A stretch of DNA of 64,000 nt, from positions 248,001 through 312,000 of the forward strand of contig MKTS01000003.1 in the NCBI GenBank assembly GCA_001898335.1, written 5' to 3'. Below the pieces are notes generated by a model. That model worked only from the letters and a program-made list of their open reading frames with translations, was not told where the DNA came from and searched no databases. The DNA comes from Mucilaginibacter sp. 44-25 (lineage in GTDB: Bacteria > Bacteroidota > Bacteroidia > Sphingobacteriales > Sphingobacteriaceae). The stretch's first letter is position 1; each line of letters begins with the position of its first letter. The position numbers and the translations under genes are program-made. Below are positions 1 through 8,230 of this stretch, one piece after another.

Positions 1-600
1 GTTGAGATAGTTTTTCTCAATAAACTTACAAAATTGCACGTTGGCCTCTGCCTTTTGCAGGGTTAAAATCTCATGCATACCGCTATCCTGCAACGCCTCC
101 AGCTCAAGCTCCCAGTATATCAGTTTTTTATAAACCTCTACCCACTCCTGGTAGCTCAGGTGGTCATTAAGCGACATGCCCAGCGTGCGGAAATCCTGCT
201 GATAAGCCATAGTGGTCTTTTCGGTTACCAGCCTTTTATTCTCCGTAAGCTTTTTTATGGTAAGCAGTATCTGTTTGGGGTGTACCGGCTTAATCAGGTA
301 ATCGTCAATCTTAGAGCCAATGGCATCTTCCATCAGATACTCTTCCTCGTTTTTAGTGATCAGCACTATCGGTACATCATTATTAATGCTTTTTATCTGT
401 GATAGTGTTTCCAGTCCGGTTAGCCCGGGCATGTTCTCATCCAGGAAAACGAGGTCAAAGTAGTGGTTCTTAAACTCCTCTATAGCATCATTACCATTGG
501 TAACGGTGGTTACTTTGTATCCTTTTTCGCCCAGAAACAATATATGTGGTTTAAGCAGATCTATTTCGTCATCGGCCCAAAGAATTGTGGTATCCTGCAT
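1..600 (-). CDS. porX: PorX-type response regulator, N-terminal part (runs off the window)
   Basis: Reading the minus strand from ATG at 600 gives 200 residues without a stop before the window edge. Residues 1-120 form a receiver domain: acidic pair D10/D11, phospho-acceptor D54 in a FLDENMPG segment, and a conserved Lys in YLIKPVHP. After it comes a helical region resembling the linker before the PglZ (alkaline-phosphatase-like) domain of PorX; that domain would lie outside the window. In PorX/PorY systems this protein controls genes for type IX secretion. It is divergent from the HD hydrolase gene across a 119-143 bp spacer. The PorX name is based on the receiver plus linker only, so another REC-PglZ protein cannot be excluded. 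Confidence 0.85.
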   Translation of the reverse strand, partial: MQDTTILWADDEIDLLKPHILFLGEKGYKVTTVTNGNDAIEEFKNHYFDLVFLDENMPGLTGLETLSQIKSINNDVPIVLITKNEEEYLMEDAIGSKIDDYLIKPVHPKQILLTIKKLTENKRLVTEKTTMAYQQDFRTLGMSLNDHLSYQEWVEVYKKLIYWELELEALQDSGMHEILTLQKAEANVQFCKFIEKNYLN

Positions 601-743
601 ATTATCTCTATTTTTATCCCCTAATAACTTGTAGGTTGTATGTTTTGTTGTAAAAATATACAAAGCATTAACATTTATTAACAAATACTGCGTGCTTGTT
701 TTGTCATATTTAGGCACCTTTGCATGCAGAATACATATTGCTT

Positions 744-1979
744 TTGAATAAGAAGAAAATCATAAATGACCCCGTTTACGGGTTCATCAGCATTCCGACC
801 GAACTGGTTTACGACCTGATAGATCATCCATACTTCCAGCGTTTGCGCTATATTAGACAGGTAGGCATGACGCATTTGGTTTACCCTGGCGCTTTACACA
901 CACGCTTCCATCATGCCCTCGGTGCTATGCACTTGATGGGCCTGGCTATTGAAACCCTTTGCAATAAAGGTACGGATATCAGCCCCGAAGAAAAAGAAGG
1001 CTTGATCATAGCGATATTGCTGCACGATATAGGCCATGGCCCATTTTCGCATGCGCTGGAACACACTATTGTAGAAGAAATAAGCCATGAGGATATTTCT
1101 ATTATGTTGATGGACAAGTTAAATGCAGAGTTCGGCGGGCAGCTCAGCCTTGCCATCAGTATATTCAGAGGGGAGTATCATAAAAAGTTTCTGCACCAGC
1201 TGGTAAGCAGTCAGTTGGATATGGACAGGATGGATTATCTTAACCGGGATAGTTTTTTTACCGGTGTATCAGAAGGTGTCATCAGTTCAGACCGTATCAT
1301 TAAGATGCTGACGGTTAAGAACGATATGGTTGTTGTGGAAGAAAAGGGCATCTACTCGATAGAGAAATTCCTTATCGCCCGCCGTTTAATGTACTGGCAG
1401 GTATATCTCCATAAAACCGTTATAGCCGCCGAGCAATTATTATGTAAAATATTTTGCCGGGCGCGAGAACTGGCGCTGGCCGGCACTCGCTTCCCGCTTA
1501 CTCCTGCCCTGGCTTATTTCCTAAATACAGAAATTGACCGCACGGAATTTATGGCTAACCCTGAGCATTTAAAAGTTTTTGCACTGCTTGATGATACCGA
1601 TGTGATGGCCGCTGTAAAGATTTGGGCCGGCAGCACCGACTGGGTGCTGGCTACGCTTTGCCATAATTTTATTAATCGCAGGCTGTACCACGTAGATATT
1701 ACTTCCGACAGCCCGGATACTGTATGGGTAGAGGAGCTGCGCCGCAAGGCACAGCAGCAATATGGCCTTAATGAGCACGATGCCTCTTACTTTGTATTTA
1801 CGGACAGTATCAGGAATAATGCCTATAACAAAGGCGATGGCAGCATTCATATTCTAAAAAAAGACGGTAGTGTAATTGATATTACGCTCGCGAGCGATAA
1901 CTCCAATTTGGAAGCTTTGTCAAAAACCGTAAAAAAACATATACTCTGTTACACCAAAGAACTGGCTTTGAACGTATAA
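744..1979 (+). CDS. HD-domain phosphohydrolase (dNTPase/YdhJ-like)
   Basis: About 411 residues. The N-terminal half carries the HD signature: RFHHALGAMHL supplies the first His, LLHDIGHGPFSH (about residues 91-102) the His-Asp pair, and QLDMDRMDYLNRD the distal Asp, as in deoxynucleotide triphosphohydrolase relatives; the nucleotide substrate is inferred from the family. An upstream in-frame TTG at 720 is possible, but a CTTTG -7-like box at 717-721 would put transcription start near 725, so I prefer the TTG at 744, giving the MNKKKIINDPVYGFI start I recall for this family. No ATG exists near the start. It directly precedes lpxD (52 bp), an arrangement I recall from other Bacteroidota. Confidence 0.88.
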   Translation: MNKKKIINDPVYGFISIPTELVYDLIDHPYFQRLRYIRQVGMTHLVYPGALHTRFHHALGAMHLMGLAIETLCNKGTDISPEEKEGLIIAILLHDIGHGPFSHALEHTIVEEISHEDISIMLMDKLNAEFGGQLSLAISIFRGEYHKKFLHQLVSSQLDMDRMDYLNRDSFFTGVSEGVISSDRIIKMLTVKNDMVVVEEKGIYSIEKFLIARRLMYWQVYLHKTVIAAEQLLCKIFCRARELALAGTRFPLTPALAYFLNTEIDRTEFMANPEHLKVFALLDDTDVMAAVKIWAGSTDWVLATLCHNFINRRLYHVDITSDSPDTVWVEELRRKAQQQYGLNEHDASYFVFTDSIRNNAYNKGDGSIHILKKDGSVIDITLASDNSNLEALSKTVKKHILCYTKELALNV

Positions 1980-1996
1980 AGGCTAAAACTTAATAA

Positions 1997-2027
1997 TTTG
2001 TTGCTTTAGTATTAACATATAACTTTG
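1997..2027 (+). promoter_or_regulatory. Bacteroidota-type promoter of lpxD
   Basis: TTTG at 1997-2000, a 19-base spacer, then TAACTTTG at 2020-2027 match the -33/-7 consensus (TTTG, TAnnTTTG) of the primary sigma factor of this phylum. The -7 box ends 4 bases before the lpxD ATG, so the transcript would start at or next to the start codon. Confidence 0.75.
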
Positions 2028-2031
2028 TACG

Positions 2032-3075
2032 ATGCAATTTACTGCCAAGGATATAGCCATGCTGCTAAACGGGACAGTTGAGGGCGACGAAACAGTTGCC
2101 GTAAATCAGCTGGCGAAAATAGAGGAGGCCCAAAATGGTTCACTTTCATTTTTAGCAAATCTCAAATATGAGCCGTATCTGTATACTACAGATGCCTCTA
2201 TTGTTATTGTAAATAATAGCCAGCAGTTAACAGCTCCGGTAAAAGCTACCCTTATACGTGTAGAAAACGCCTACAGTGCCTTTACGCTCCTGCTCGAAAA
2301 ATATAATACCTTTAAACTTTATAAAGAAGGGATTGAGCAGCCCTGTTTCATACATGAAAGTGCTAAAATTGGTGAGAATGCCTACATTGGCGCATTTGCA
2401 TACATAGGCCAGGGTGTAAAAGCAGGTAACAATTGTAAAATATACCCTAATTGTTATATAGCGGATAATGTTACCCTTGGTGATAATGTTACCTTGTTCC
2501 CAGGCGTTGTTATATATTTTGATTGCGTTATTGGCAATAATGTTACCATCCATTCAGGCGCGGTAATTGGCAGCGATGGCTTTGGTTTTGCACCTAATGC
2601 AGATGGCAGCTACACCAAAATTGCCCAAATTGGCAATGTGATTATTGAAGATGATGTTGAAATAGGCTCAAATACCACGGTTGACCGGGCTACTATGGGT
2701 TCAACGGTGATCCGTAAAGGAGCCAAGATCGATAATCTGATTATGATTGCCCATAATGTTGAAATAGGCAGCCATACGGTTATGGCAGCACAATCGGGCA
2801 TCTCCGGCAGCACCAAAATAGGTTCAAGGGTAGTTATTGGCGGCCAGGTGGGTTTCGCCGGGCACTTAAACATAGCTGATGGCAGCCAGTTTGGCGCGCA
2901 GACAGGCATAAACAGCTCCATTAAAGTAACTGATAAACAATGGGGTGGTTCTCCGCACCTGCCATATAAAGATTACCTTCGTGCCCAGGTAAACATCAGG
3001 CGTTTACCCGAACTGGAGCAACGCGTACGCGAACTGGAAAATATTATAAAAGACTTAAAAAAAGATGTTCAGTAA
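2032..3075 (+). CDS. lpxD: UDP-3-O-acylglucosamine N-acyltransferase LpxD
   Basis: 347 residues, the usual LpxD length. It adds the N-linked 3-hydroxyacyl chain to UDP-3-O-acyl-glucosamine in lipid A synthesis, in the cytoplasm. Residues 1-100 form the uridine-binding domain; about 110-320 form a left-handed beta-helix of hexapeptide repeats (GENAYIG, GDNVTL, GNNVTI and so on); the putative catalytic His is in [11 protein letters not shown] (about residue 241). A C-terminal helix ([18 protein letters not shown]) is typical. First gene of the lpxD-lpxC/fabZ-lpxA run; its ATG lies 4 bases after a near-perfect promoter, suggesting an essentially leaderless mRNA. Confidence 0.97.
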   Translation: MQFTAKDIAMLLNGTVEGDETVAVNQLAKIEEAQNGSLSFLANLKYEPYLYTTDASIVIVNNSQQLTAPVKATLIRVENAYSAFTLLLEKYNTFKLYKEGIEQPCFIHESAKIGENAYIGAFAYIGQGVKAGNNCKIYPNCYIADNVTLGDNVTLFPGVVIYFDCVIGNNVTIHSGAVIGSDGFGFAPNADGSYTKIAQIGNVIIEDDVEIGSNTTVDRATMGSTVIRKGAKIDNLIMIAHNVEIGSHTVMAAQSGISGSTKIGSRVVIGGQVGFAGHLNIADGSQFGAQTGINSSIKVTDKQWGGSPHLPYKDYLRAQVNIRRLPELEQRVRELENIIKDLKKDVQ

Positions 3076-3093
3076 TTCGGGGTCATCGGTATA

Positions 3094-3132
3094 AAAACCA
3101 ATGGACTATCGAACCAATGAACCAATGAATAA
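3094..3132 (+). repeat. short AACCAATG direct repeats in the lpxD-lpxC spacer
   Basis: The 63 bp spacer between lpxD and lpxC holds three copies of the octamer AACCAATG, two of them back to back. No ribosome binding site or promoter box is visible in it. It looks like one of the small intergenic repeat families seen at other gene junctions in this window. Confidence 0.55.
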
Positions 3133-3138
3133 TATAAA

Positions 3139-4536
3139 ATGAACGTAAAACAGAGAACTATCAAAGCTCCGGTTTCTATCTCCGGCGTTGGGCTGCATAC
3201 CGGCCAGAATGTGACCATGACCTTTAACCCGGCACCGGAAAAGCATGGGTACAAGTTTCGCCGGGTTGACCTCCCCGGCCAGCCGATAATTGATGCCGAC
3301 TGCGACAACGTGACAGATACTTCACGTGGTACCACGCTTACCCAAAACGGCGCCAGCGTAAGTACGGTTGAACACGTATTAGCCGCTTTGGTTGGTTTGG
3401 AGATTGATAATGTGCTGATAGATATGGATGCGCAGGAAACGCCAATAATGGATGGCAGTTCTATACAGTTCATTAATGCTATAGAAGAAACCGGGACTGT
3501 TGAGCAGGATGCTGACCGGGAATACTATCACATTCCATATAATATCCATTACTCAGAACCTGAACGTAAGGTGGATATGGTTGCCATGCCGCTGGATGAT
3601 GATTACCGCTTTACCTGTATGGTTGATTATAACTCGCAGGTGTTAGGCAGCCAGCACGCCACCATATCTTCCCTTAAAGAGTTTAAAAAAGAGATCGCAT
3701 CAAGCCGTACTTTTTGCTTCTTACATGAGCTGGAGATGCTGGTTAAGCACGACCTGATCAAAGGGGGTGACCTCAATAACGCGATTGTGGTAGTAGACAA
3801 GGATGTTGACCAGGAGGAATTGAGCCACCTGGCTAAGTTATTTAACCGCAAAGACATCAACGTTGCGCCGCAAGGTATCCTGAACAATATTGAGTTGCGC
3901 CACCAAAACGAGCCCGCACGCCACAAATTGCTGGATATGATTGGCGACCTGGCATTGGTTGGTGTTCCGTTAAAGGGCCACATTATGGCGGCGCGGCCCG
4001 GCCACGCGGCCAACGTGGCGTTTGCTAAAAAGATAAAAGCGCTCATCAAGAAAGAACGTAGCCGCAAGCATGTTAAGGTTTATGACCCAAATATGAAACC
4101 GGTTTACGATACGGTGCAGATAATGGAAATATTACCGCATCGCCCGCCGTTATTGCTGGTTGACAAGATATTGGAACTCACAAAAACGCATGTGGTTGGT
4201 TTAAAAGCCGTTACCATGAACGAGCCATTCTTTGTTGGCCACTTCCCGGGTGCACCGGTAATGCCGGGTGTTTTACAGATAGAGGCTATGGCACAAACAG
4301 GTGGTATACTGGTACTTAATACCGTGCCCGACCCTGAAAACTGGCTGACACTGTTCCTTAAAATAGAAAATGCACGCTTTAAAGATAAGGTTTTGCCCGG
4401 CGATACGTTAATATTCCGTTGCGACCTTGTTGCTCCTATACGACGTGGCATTGCACAAATGAAAGGCATAGGCATGGTTGGTGAAAAAATTGTGGTAGAG
4501 GCCGAGCTGATGGCGCAAATAGTTAAATACAAATAA
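3139..4536 (+). CDS. lpxC/fabZ: LpxC-FabZ fusion: UDP-3-O-acyl-GlcNAc deacetylase / 3-hydroxyacyl-ACP dehydratase
   Basis: 465 residues. Residues 1 to about 305 are LpxC, the zinc deacetylase committing step of lipid A: zinc-ligand region STVEHVLAAL (about 75-84) and RHKLLDMIGDLALVG (about 261-275) with the distal His/Asp. From about 325 a complete FabZ hot-dog domain follows: LPHRPPLLLVDKI and GHFPGAPVMPGVLQIEAMAQ with the active-site His and Glu, which dehydrates 3-hydroxyacyl-ACP in fatty acid elongation. The fusion is standard in Bacteroidota and joins two enzymes competing for the same 3-hydroxyacyl-ACP pool. lpxA starts 3 bp after its stop, so the two are surely co-transcribed. Confidence 0.97.
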   Translation: MNVKQRTIKAPVSISGVGLHTGQNVTMTFNPAPEKHGYKFRRVDLPGQPIIDADCDNVTDTSRGTTLTQNGASVSTVEHVLAALVGLEIDNVLIDMDAQETPIMDGSSIQFINAIEETGTVEQDADREYYHIPYNIHYSEPERKVDMVAMPLDDDYRFTCMVDYNSQVLGSQHATISSLKEFKKEIASSRTFCFLHELEMLVKHDLIKGGDLNNAIVVVDKDVDQEELSHLAKLFNRKDINVAPQGILNNIELRHQNEPARHKLLDMIGDLALVGVPLKGHIMAARPGHAANVAFAKKIKALIKKERSRKHVKVYDPNMKPVYDTVQIMEILPHRPPLLLVDKILELTKTHVVGLKAVTMNEPFFVGHFPGAPVMPGVLQIEAMAQTGGILVLNTVPDPENWLTLFLKIENARFKDKVLPGDTLIFRCDLVAPIRRGIAQMKGIGMVGEKIVVEAELMAQIVKYK

Positions 4537-4539
4537 TTT

Positions 4540-5325
4540 ATGATACAGCCGTTAGCCTATATACACCCACAGGCCAAAATTGCGGATAACGTAGTAATTG
4601 AGCCTTTTGTAACCATACATAAAGATGTTGAGGTGGGTGAAGGTACCTGGATAGGGTCAAACTCGGTGATTATGGATGGTGCGCGTATCGGTAAGAACTG
4701 CCGCATATTCCCCGGAGCTGTAGTATCTGCCCCACCGCAAGACCTTAAATATAAGGGAGAGCCAAGTACGGTAACCATTGGTGACAATACGGTTATACGT
4801 GAGTGCGTAACCCTAAACCGCGGTACTGCTTTGGATAAAAATACCACTACTATTGGCAGCAACTGCCTGTTAATGGCATATGTACACGTAGCGCATGATT
4901 GCGTTATAGGCGATAATGTGATCATTGCCAATTCTGTGCAGTTGGCAGGCCATATCAACGTGTATGATTATGCTTTTATCGGCGGCACCTCTGCTGTACA
5001 TCAGTTTGTTGAAATTGGCGCGCACAGCATGATATCAGGCGGTTCTCTGGTGCGTAAGGATGTTCCACCGTTCACCAAGGCCGGCCGCGAACCCTTATCT
5101 TACATTGGTATCAACTCTGTAGGGCTGCGCCGACGGGGGTTTTCCGCGGAAACCATTAATGAGATACAGGAAATATACCGTATCATATTCCTCAAGAAGT
5201 ATAATATCACAAAAGCGCTTGATATCATAGAAGCCCAGTTTAACCCAACCGTTGAGCGCGATGAGATCATAAATTTCGTGCAGAACTCACAACGCGGTAT
5301 CATGAAGGGTTTCAGCACGGTATAA
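4540..5325 (+). CDS. lpxA: acyl-ACP:UDP-GlcNAc O-acyltransferase LpxA
   Basis: 261 residues, full length for LpxA, which performs the first acylation of lipid A synthesis. Residues 1-190 are hexapeptide-repeat beta-helix; the putative catalytic His lies in YVHVAHDCVIGDN (about 115-127), and the HQFVEIGAHSMISGGSLV stretch is typical of the family. The C-terminal 70 residues form the helical domain. It is 3 bp downstream of lpxC-fabZ. As usual in the phylum, lpxB and lpxK are not adjacent. Confidence 0.97.
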   Translation: MIQPLAYIHPQAKIADNVVIEPFVTIHKDVEVGEGTWIGSNSVIMDGARIGKNCRIFPGAVVSAPPQDLKYKGEPSTVTIGDNTVIRECVTLNRGTALDKNTTTIGSNCLLMAYVHVAHDCVIGDNVIIANSVQLAGHINVYDYAFIGGTSAVHQFVEIGAHSMISGGSLVRKDVPPFTKAGREPLSYIGINSVGLRRRGFSAETINEIQEIYRIIFLKKYNITKALDIIEAQFNPTVERDEIINFVQNSQRGIMKGFSTV

Positions 5326-5333
5326 TTAAATAT

Positions 5334-5364
5334 GACCATGGTCTATGGTCCATGGTCCATGGTC
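5334..5364. repeat. CCATGGTC/CTATGGTC tandem palindromic repeat
   Basis: Between lpxA and the ABC ATPase gene lie about four overlapping units of CCATGGTC or CTATGGTC, each nearly self-complementary. One unit creates an extra in-frame ATG (5352) that I do not believe is the real start of the downstream gene. Confidence 0.7.
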
Positions 5365-5369
5365 AAAAA

Positions 5370-5987
5370 ATGCAGATTTCTCTCCAAAATATAGGCCGGC
5401 GATTTAACCGAGAATGGATATTCAGGGGTATTGATTATACTTTTGATGAGACGGGCAGTTACGCAGTACTGGGGGCAAATGGTTCGGGTAAATCTACATT
5501 GCTACAGGTACTCAACGGGAGCTTAGTGCCATCTGCCGGTACAATTAAGTATACAAACGGCACAGTAAATATTGATCCGGGCGATATATTTAATTACCTC
5601 AGCCTTGCCGCGCCTTATTTGGAAGTAATAGAAGATTTTACGCTGAATGAAATGATTGATTTTCATTTCAGGTTTAAGCCCTATCGCCAGGGGATGGATA
5701 AAGAAGCCGTAGCCGGTATTCTGAACTTACAGGGCAGCCGCAATAAGGCTATCCGCTATTTCTCTTCCGGAATGAAACAACGTCTTAAGCTGGCGCTTGC
5801 CTTTTGTGCCGACACCCCCATTCTGATGCTCGACGAACCCACAGCCAACCTGGATAACCAAGGGATTGACTGGTACCTGGGCTTAATTGAACAATACAGC
5901 GCAGGCCGCCTTACCATTATTTGCTCAAACCAACAACATGAATACAGCTTTTGTGCAAATACACTTAATATAGCTGATTATAAATAA
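5370..5987 (+). CDS. ABC transporter ATP-binding protein, orphan
   Basis: 206 residues from ATG 5370; an in-frame ATG at 5352 falls inside the CATGGTC repeat and would add only repeat-encoded residues. A single ABC ATPase domain: Walker A GANGSGKST (about 34-42), signature SSGMKQRLKLALAF, Walker B ILMLDEPTANLD, and a Q-loop region. The H-loop His seems replaced or shifted (IICSNQQHE). No permease gene lies next to it, so the partner is elsewhere or the protein has a non-transport role. It follows lpxA by 44 bp on the same strand. Substrate unknown. Confidence 0.85.
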   Translation: MQISLQNIGRRFNREWIFRGIDYTFDETGSYAVLGANGSGKSTLLQVLNGSLVPSAGTIKYTNGTVNIDPGDIFNYLSLAAPYLEVIEDFTLNEMIDFHFRFKPYRQGMDKEAVAGILNLQGSRNKAIRYFSSGMKQRLKLALAFCADTPILMLDEPTANLDNQGIDWYLGLIEQYSAGRLTIICSNQQHEYSFCANTLNIADYK

Positions 5988-6009
5988 GTATGGTTTAAAG
6001 GCATACCGC

Positions 6010-7140
6010 CTATTTCTTATTCAAATAATCATGCACAGCCCGGTCTACATCAATCAGGTTAATGTTGGCTTGTAATAGCTTCCAGTTACCATCAAGCAAA
6101 AAGTAGGTAGGCACCGCTTTTATTTTCCAGTTCGCTACATTGGGCGATGCGTTTCCCTTCAGATCCGTAACCTGTATCCATTTAGCTGTGTTTTTTGGCG
6201 CGTTTTTTAACCAGGTAGCTTTATCGGTATCTAACGAAACGCTAACAGTAGCAAATTGCTCCCTGTCGCGAGGGGTTATGATAAGGCCGTTAGACATTTT
6301 AGCATGGTTTTGGTCTGCCACCACGCTGCCGCTTTTCCAAAACTCAACCAATATTATTTTGGCTTTAATATCATGGTGGTTAAAGGGTTTGTCATCAGGG
6401 GTTTGCCCCTTTATATCTGCCGCGGTAGCTCCCGGCAGCAGCTTTACAAGTACCGCAACCTTATTACCTACTTTAATGCCATCATCGGTGTTTTTAGCAG
6501 AGTCACTAAGCCGGGCGTAAACGGCAGCATACTGGCTGGCATATTCGTCCAGGTATTGTTCTGCAAGGATGTGTGATGCGGCAAGGCTGTTTGGGTGGGC
6601 TTTTAAATAATTGGTTAATATCTCCGGCTCCAGTTTACGCCGCTCTGTCTGTAGCTTTCTTGTCTTTTCATACAAGGCGGCGCGCTGTTTAGGCGGCATG
6701 TTCTTTACCTCCCGGCTTTCCAGGTATTTGGTCATTGAGTCTGTTTTCGCATCCAGCTTGCCGGCCATCTGGGCCTGTAACTGGTAATAGTCAGTAAGTT
6801 GCTGCTGTGTTTTTGAACCGCTGATCACTTTTGGGTAATTGTTGCTTTGCGGCTCAATCAGGTAATTAGTATTCTCGAGGTACAGCGTAAACTTCTTTTT
6901 GCTGTTTAACGGTTTGGTGTCGTCAATAAGCACTATATCGTAATAGCCCGGGCTCTGCAATGGTTGCTCAATGCTGGCCTTGCCATCTTTAACAGGTTGT
7001 GTGAGCACCGTTTCGTTATACTGTGTAAGCATCATCTTTCCGCTGCTGATATCGCTATTGCTCAGGGTTAGGCTAAGCTTTGGGTTGCTGTTGCATGATG
7101 TTAATAATATGCCTGCTAAAAATGGTAAAATACGTTTCAT
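6010..7140 (-). CDS. DUF4369-like / thioredoxin-fold lipoprotein without CXXC
   Basis: 376 residues. A lipoprotein signal (LLTSC, Cys at about 16) places it in the periplasmic leaflet. Residues 20-110 resemble the N-terminal beta domain (DUF4369) of Bacteroidota TlpA/ResA-like proteins; the helical middle is charged; from about 245 a thioredoxin-like fold follows (AKIILVEFW, VSVSLDT, the cis-Pro-like VPTYFLLDG). Where the redox CXXC should follow EFW, the sequence is KSGSVV, so no disulfide chemistry is expected. It may be a structural or binding paralogue of TlpA-like thioredoxins. Convergent with the ABC ATPase gene (22 bp apart). Confidence 0.8.
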   Translation of the reverse strand: MKRILPFLAGILLTSCNSNPKLSLTLSNSDISSGKMMLTQYNETVLTQPVKDGKASIEQPLQSPGYYDIVLIDDTKPLNSKKKFTLYLENTNYLIEPQSNNYPKVISGSKTQQQLTDYYQLQAQMAGKLDAKTDSMTKYLESREVKNMPPKQRAALYEKTRKLQTERRKLEPEILTNYLKAHPNSLAASHILAEQYLDEYASQYAAVYARLSDSAKNTDDGIKVGNKVAVLVKLLPGATAADIKGQTPDDKPFNHHDIKAKIILVEFWKSGSVVADQNHAKMSNGLIITPRDREQFATVSVSLDTDKATWLKNAPKNTAKWIQVTDLKGNASPNVANWKIKAVPTYFLLDGNWKLLQANINLIDVDRAVHDYLNKK

Positions 7141-7301
7141 ATGTGCTACATTGTGAAAGGACGACCGAATTTAATAAATATTAATAGATATGTTGATAAA
7201 TGCAGTTTCCTTTCTTGTTTGTGATTAAATTAGATTGTTTCTAAATAGTTATTATCCCTCCTTTAAGCCGAAACCATTTATATCTTTTGGCTTTTAATAG
7301 A

Positions 7302-7309
7302 TACTTTTG
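7302..7309 (+). promoter_or_regulatory. -7 promoter box of the sdh operon
   Basis: TACTTTTG matches TAnnTTTG exactly and ends 24 bases before the sdhC ATG. The -33 region is weak (an ATTTA sequence about 20 bases upstream), so this is a one-box call. Confidence 0.5.
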
Positions 7310-7332
7310 CGGAAAATATAAATCAAATAATA

Positions 7333-8118
7333 ATGAGCGAATTTAAACAAACCTTTAACTCCTCACTGGGAAAAAAGCTGATTATGGCTTTAACAGGCTT
7401 GTTTTTATGTACCTTCCTCATCGTACACGTGGGTGGTAACCTACTGTTGTTTAAACACGATGATGGTTTTGCATTTAACAGCTATGCTAACTTCTTAACG
7501 CATTTCCCGCCGATAGAGGTTATTGCATACATCCTCTATTTCTTTATCATCCTGCACTCTGTGTATGCATTGGTGCTTACTATTAAAAATCGCAGGGCGA
7601 GGCCGGTGGGTTATGCTGTAACTACAAAATCTCCAACCTCATGGTCGTCAAAAAACATGGGCTTGTTGGGTTCAATTCTTTTATTGTTCATCGTTATTCA
7701 CATGGGCGATTTTTGGTTCACGTACAAATACAAGGATATCCTTCCTTTTAAAGAGTACCGAACCAACCTGGCAACTAACGAAACAACAGTTTCTGAATAC
7801 AAGCCGGAAGTCCCAACATTTGAACGCTCGATCTCGGTTGAGAACAACGTGGAGATCGTTCGCGTAAAGGACCTGCACTCTCGTATACAATGGAGCTTTA
7901 GCCATTTATGGTATGTGGTATTTTATGTAATTGCCATGTTTGCCGTATCGTTCCACTTACTGCATGGTTTCCAAAGCGCGTTTAAAACGCTGGGCTGGGT
8001 GCACAAGAAATATGATGGCATTGTATCATTTATCGGTACGTGGCTTTTCGCGGTTATCATACCGTTGCTGTTTGCCTTGATGCCAATTGTTTATTATTTC
8101 CAGAGTTTGGGTAAATAG
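7333..8118 (+). CDS. sdhC: succinate dehydrogenase cytochrome b558 subunit
   Basis: 261 residues with five hydrophobic segments (about 15-40, 62-85, 108-128, 190-215, 232-255) and several His residues inside helices that can ligate the two hemes (LIVHVGGN, ILHSVYA, LLFIVIHMG, FSHLWY, LHGFQSA). This is the membrane anchor of the b558 family that couples succinate oxidation to menaquinone. A soluble stretch of about 40 residues between the third and fourth helices is normal for the Bacteroidota version. First gene of sdhCAB. Confidence 0.93.
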   Translation: MSEFKQTFNSSLGKKLIMALTGLFLCTFLIVHVGGNLLLFKHDDGFAFNSYANFLTHFPPIEVIAYILYFFIILHSVYALVLTIKNRRARPVGYAVTTKSPTSWSSKNMGLLGSILLLFIVIHMGDFWFTYKYKDILPFKEYRTNLATNETTVSEYKPEVPTFERSISVENNVEIVRVKDLHSRIQWSFSHLWYVVFYVIAMFAVSFHLLHGFQSAFKTLGWVHKKYDGIVSFIGTWLFAVIIPLLFALMPIVYYFQSLGK

Positions 8119-8176
8119 ATTCAGGATACAAGAATCAGGAACCAAGACTTAGTAAACTAAATAGAAACAAAAGGAT

Positions 8177-8211
8177 ATATCAAGATAGACGAAACAAGTC
8201 TATCTTGATAT
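8177..8211. repeat. 14-bp perfect stem-loop between sdhC and sdhA
   Basis: ATATCAAGATAGAC (8177-8190) and its exact complement (8198-8211) flank a 7-base loop. There is no T-run after it, so it is not a classic terminator; it could stabilise or process the sdh mRNA, or be a REP-type repeat. Just before it (about 8123-8155) lies a GATTCAGGATACAAG-like low-complexity repeat. Confidence 0.75.
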
Positions 8212-8230
8212 CCGCTCTAAATACAAAGAA

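Noticed and set aside
1569..1850. Minus-strand frame inside the HD hydrolase gene
   Set aside because: Lies fully within a strong plus-strand gene, no promoter or domain; treated as a shadow like the many other frames inside real genes.
5352..5369. Upstream ATG start for the orphan ABC gene
   Set aside because: This ATG belongs to the CATGGTC repeat and adds residues unlike an ABC protein start; ATG 5370 is better.
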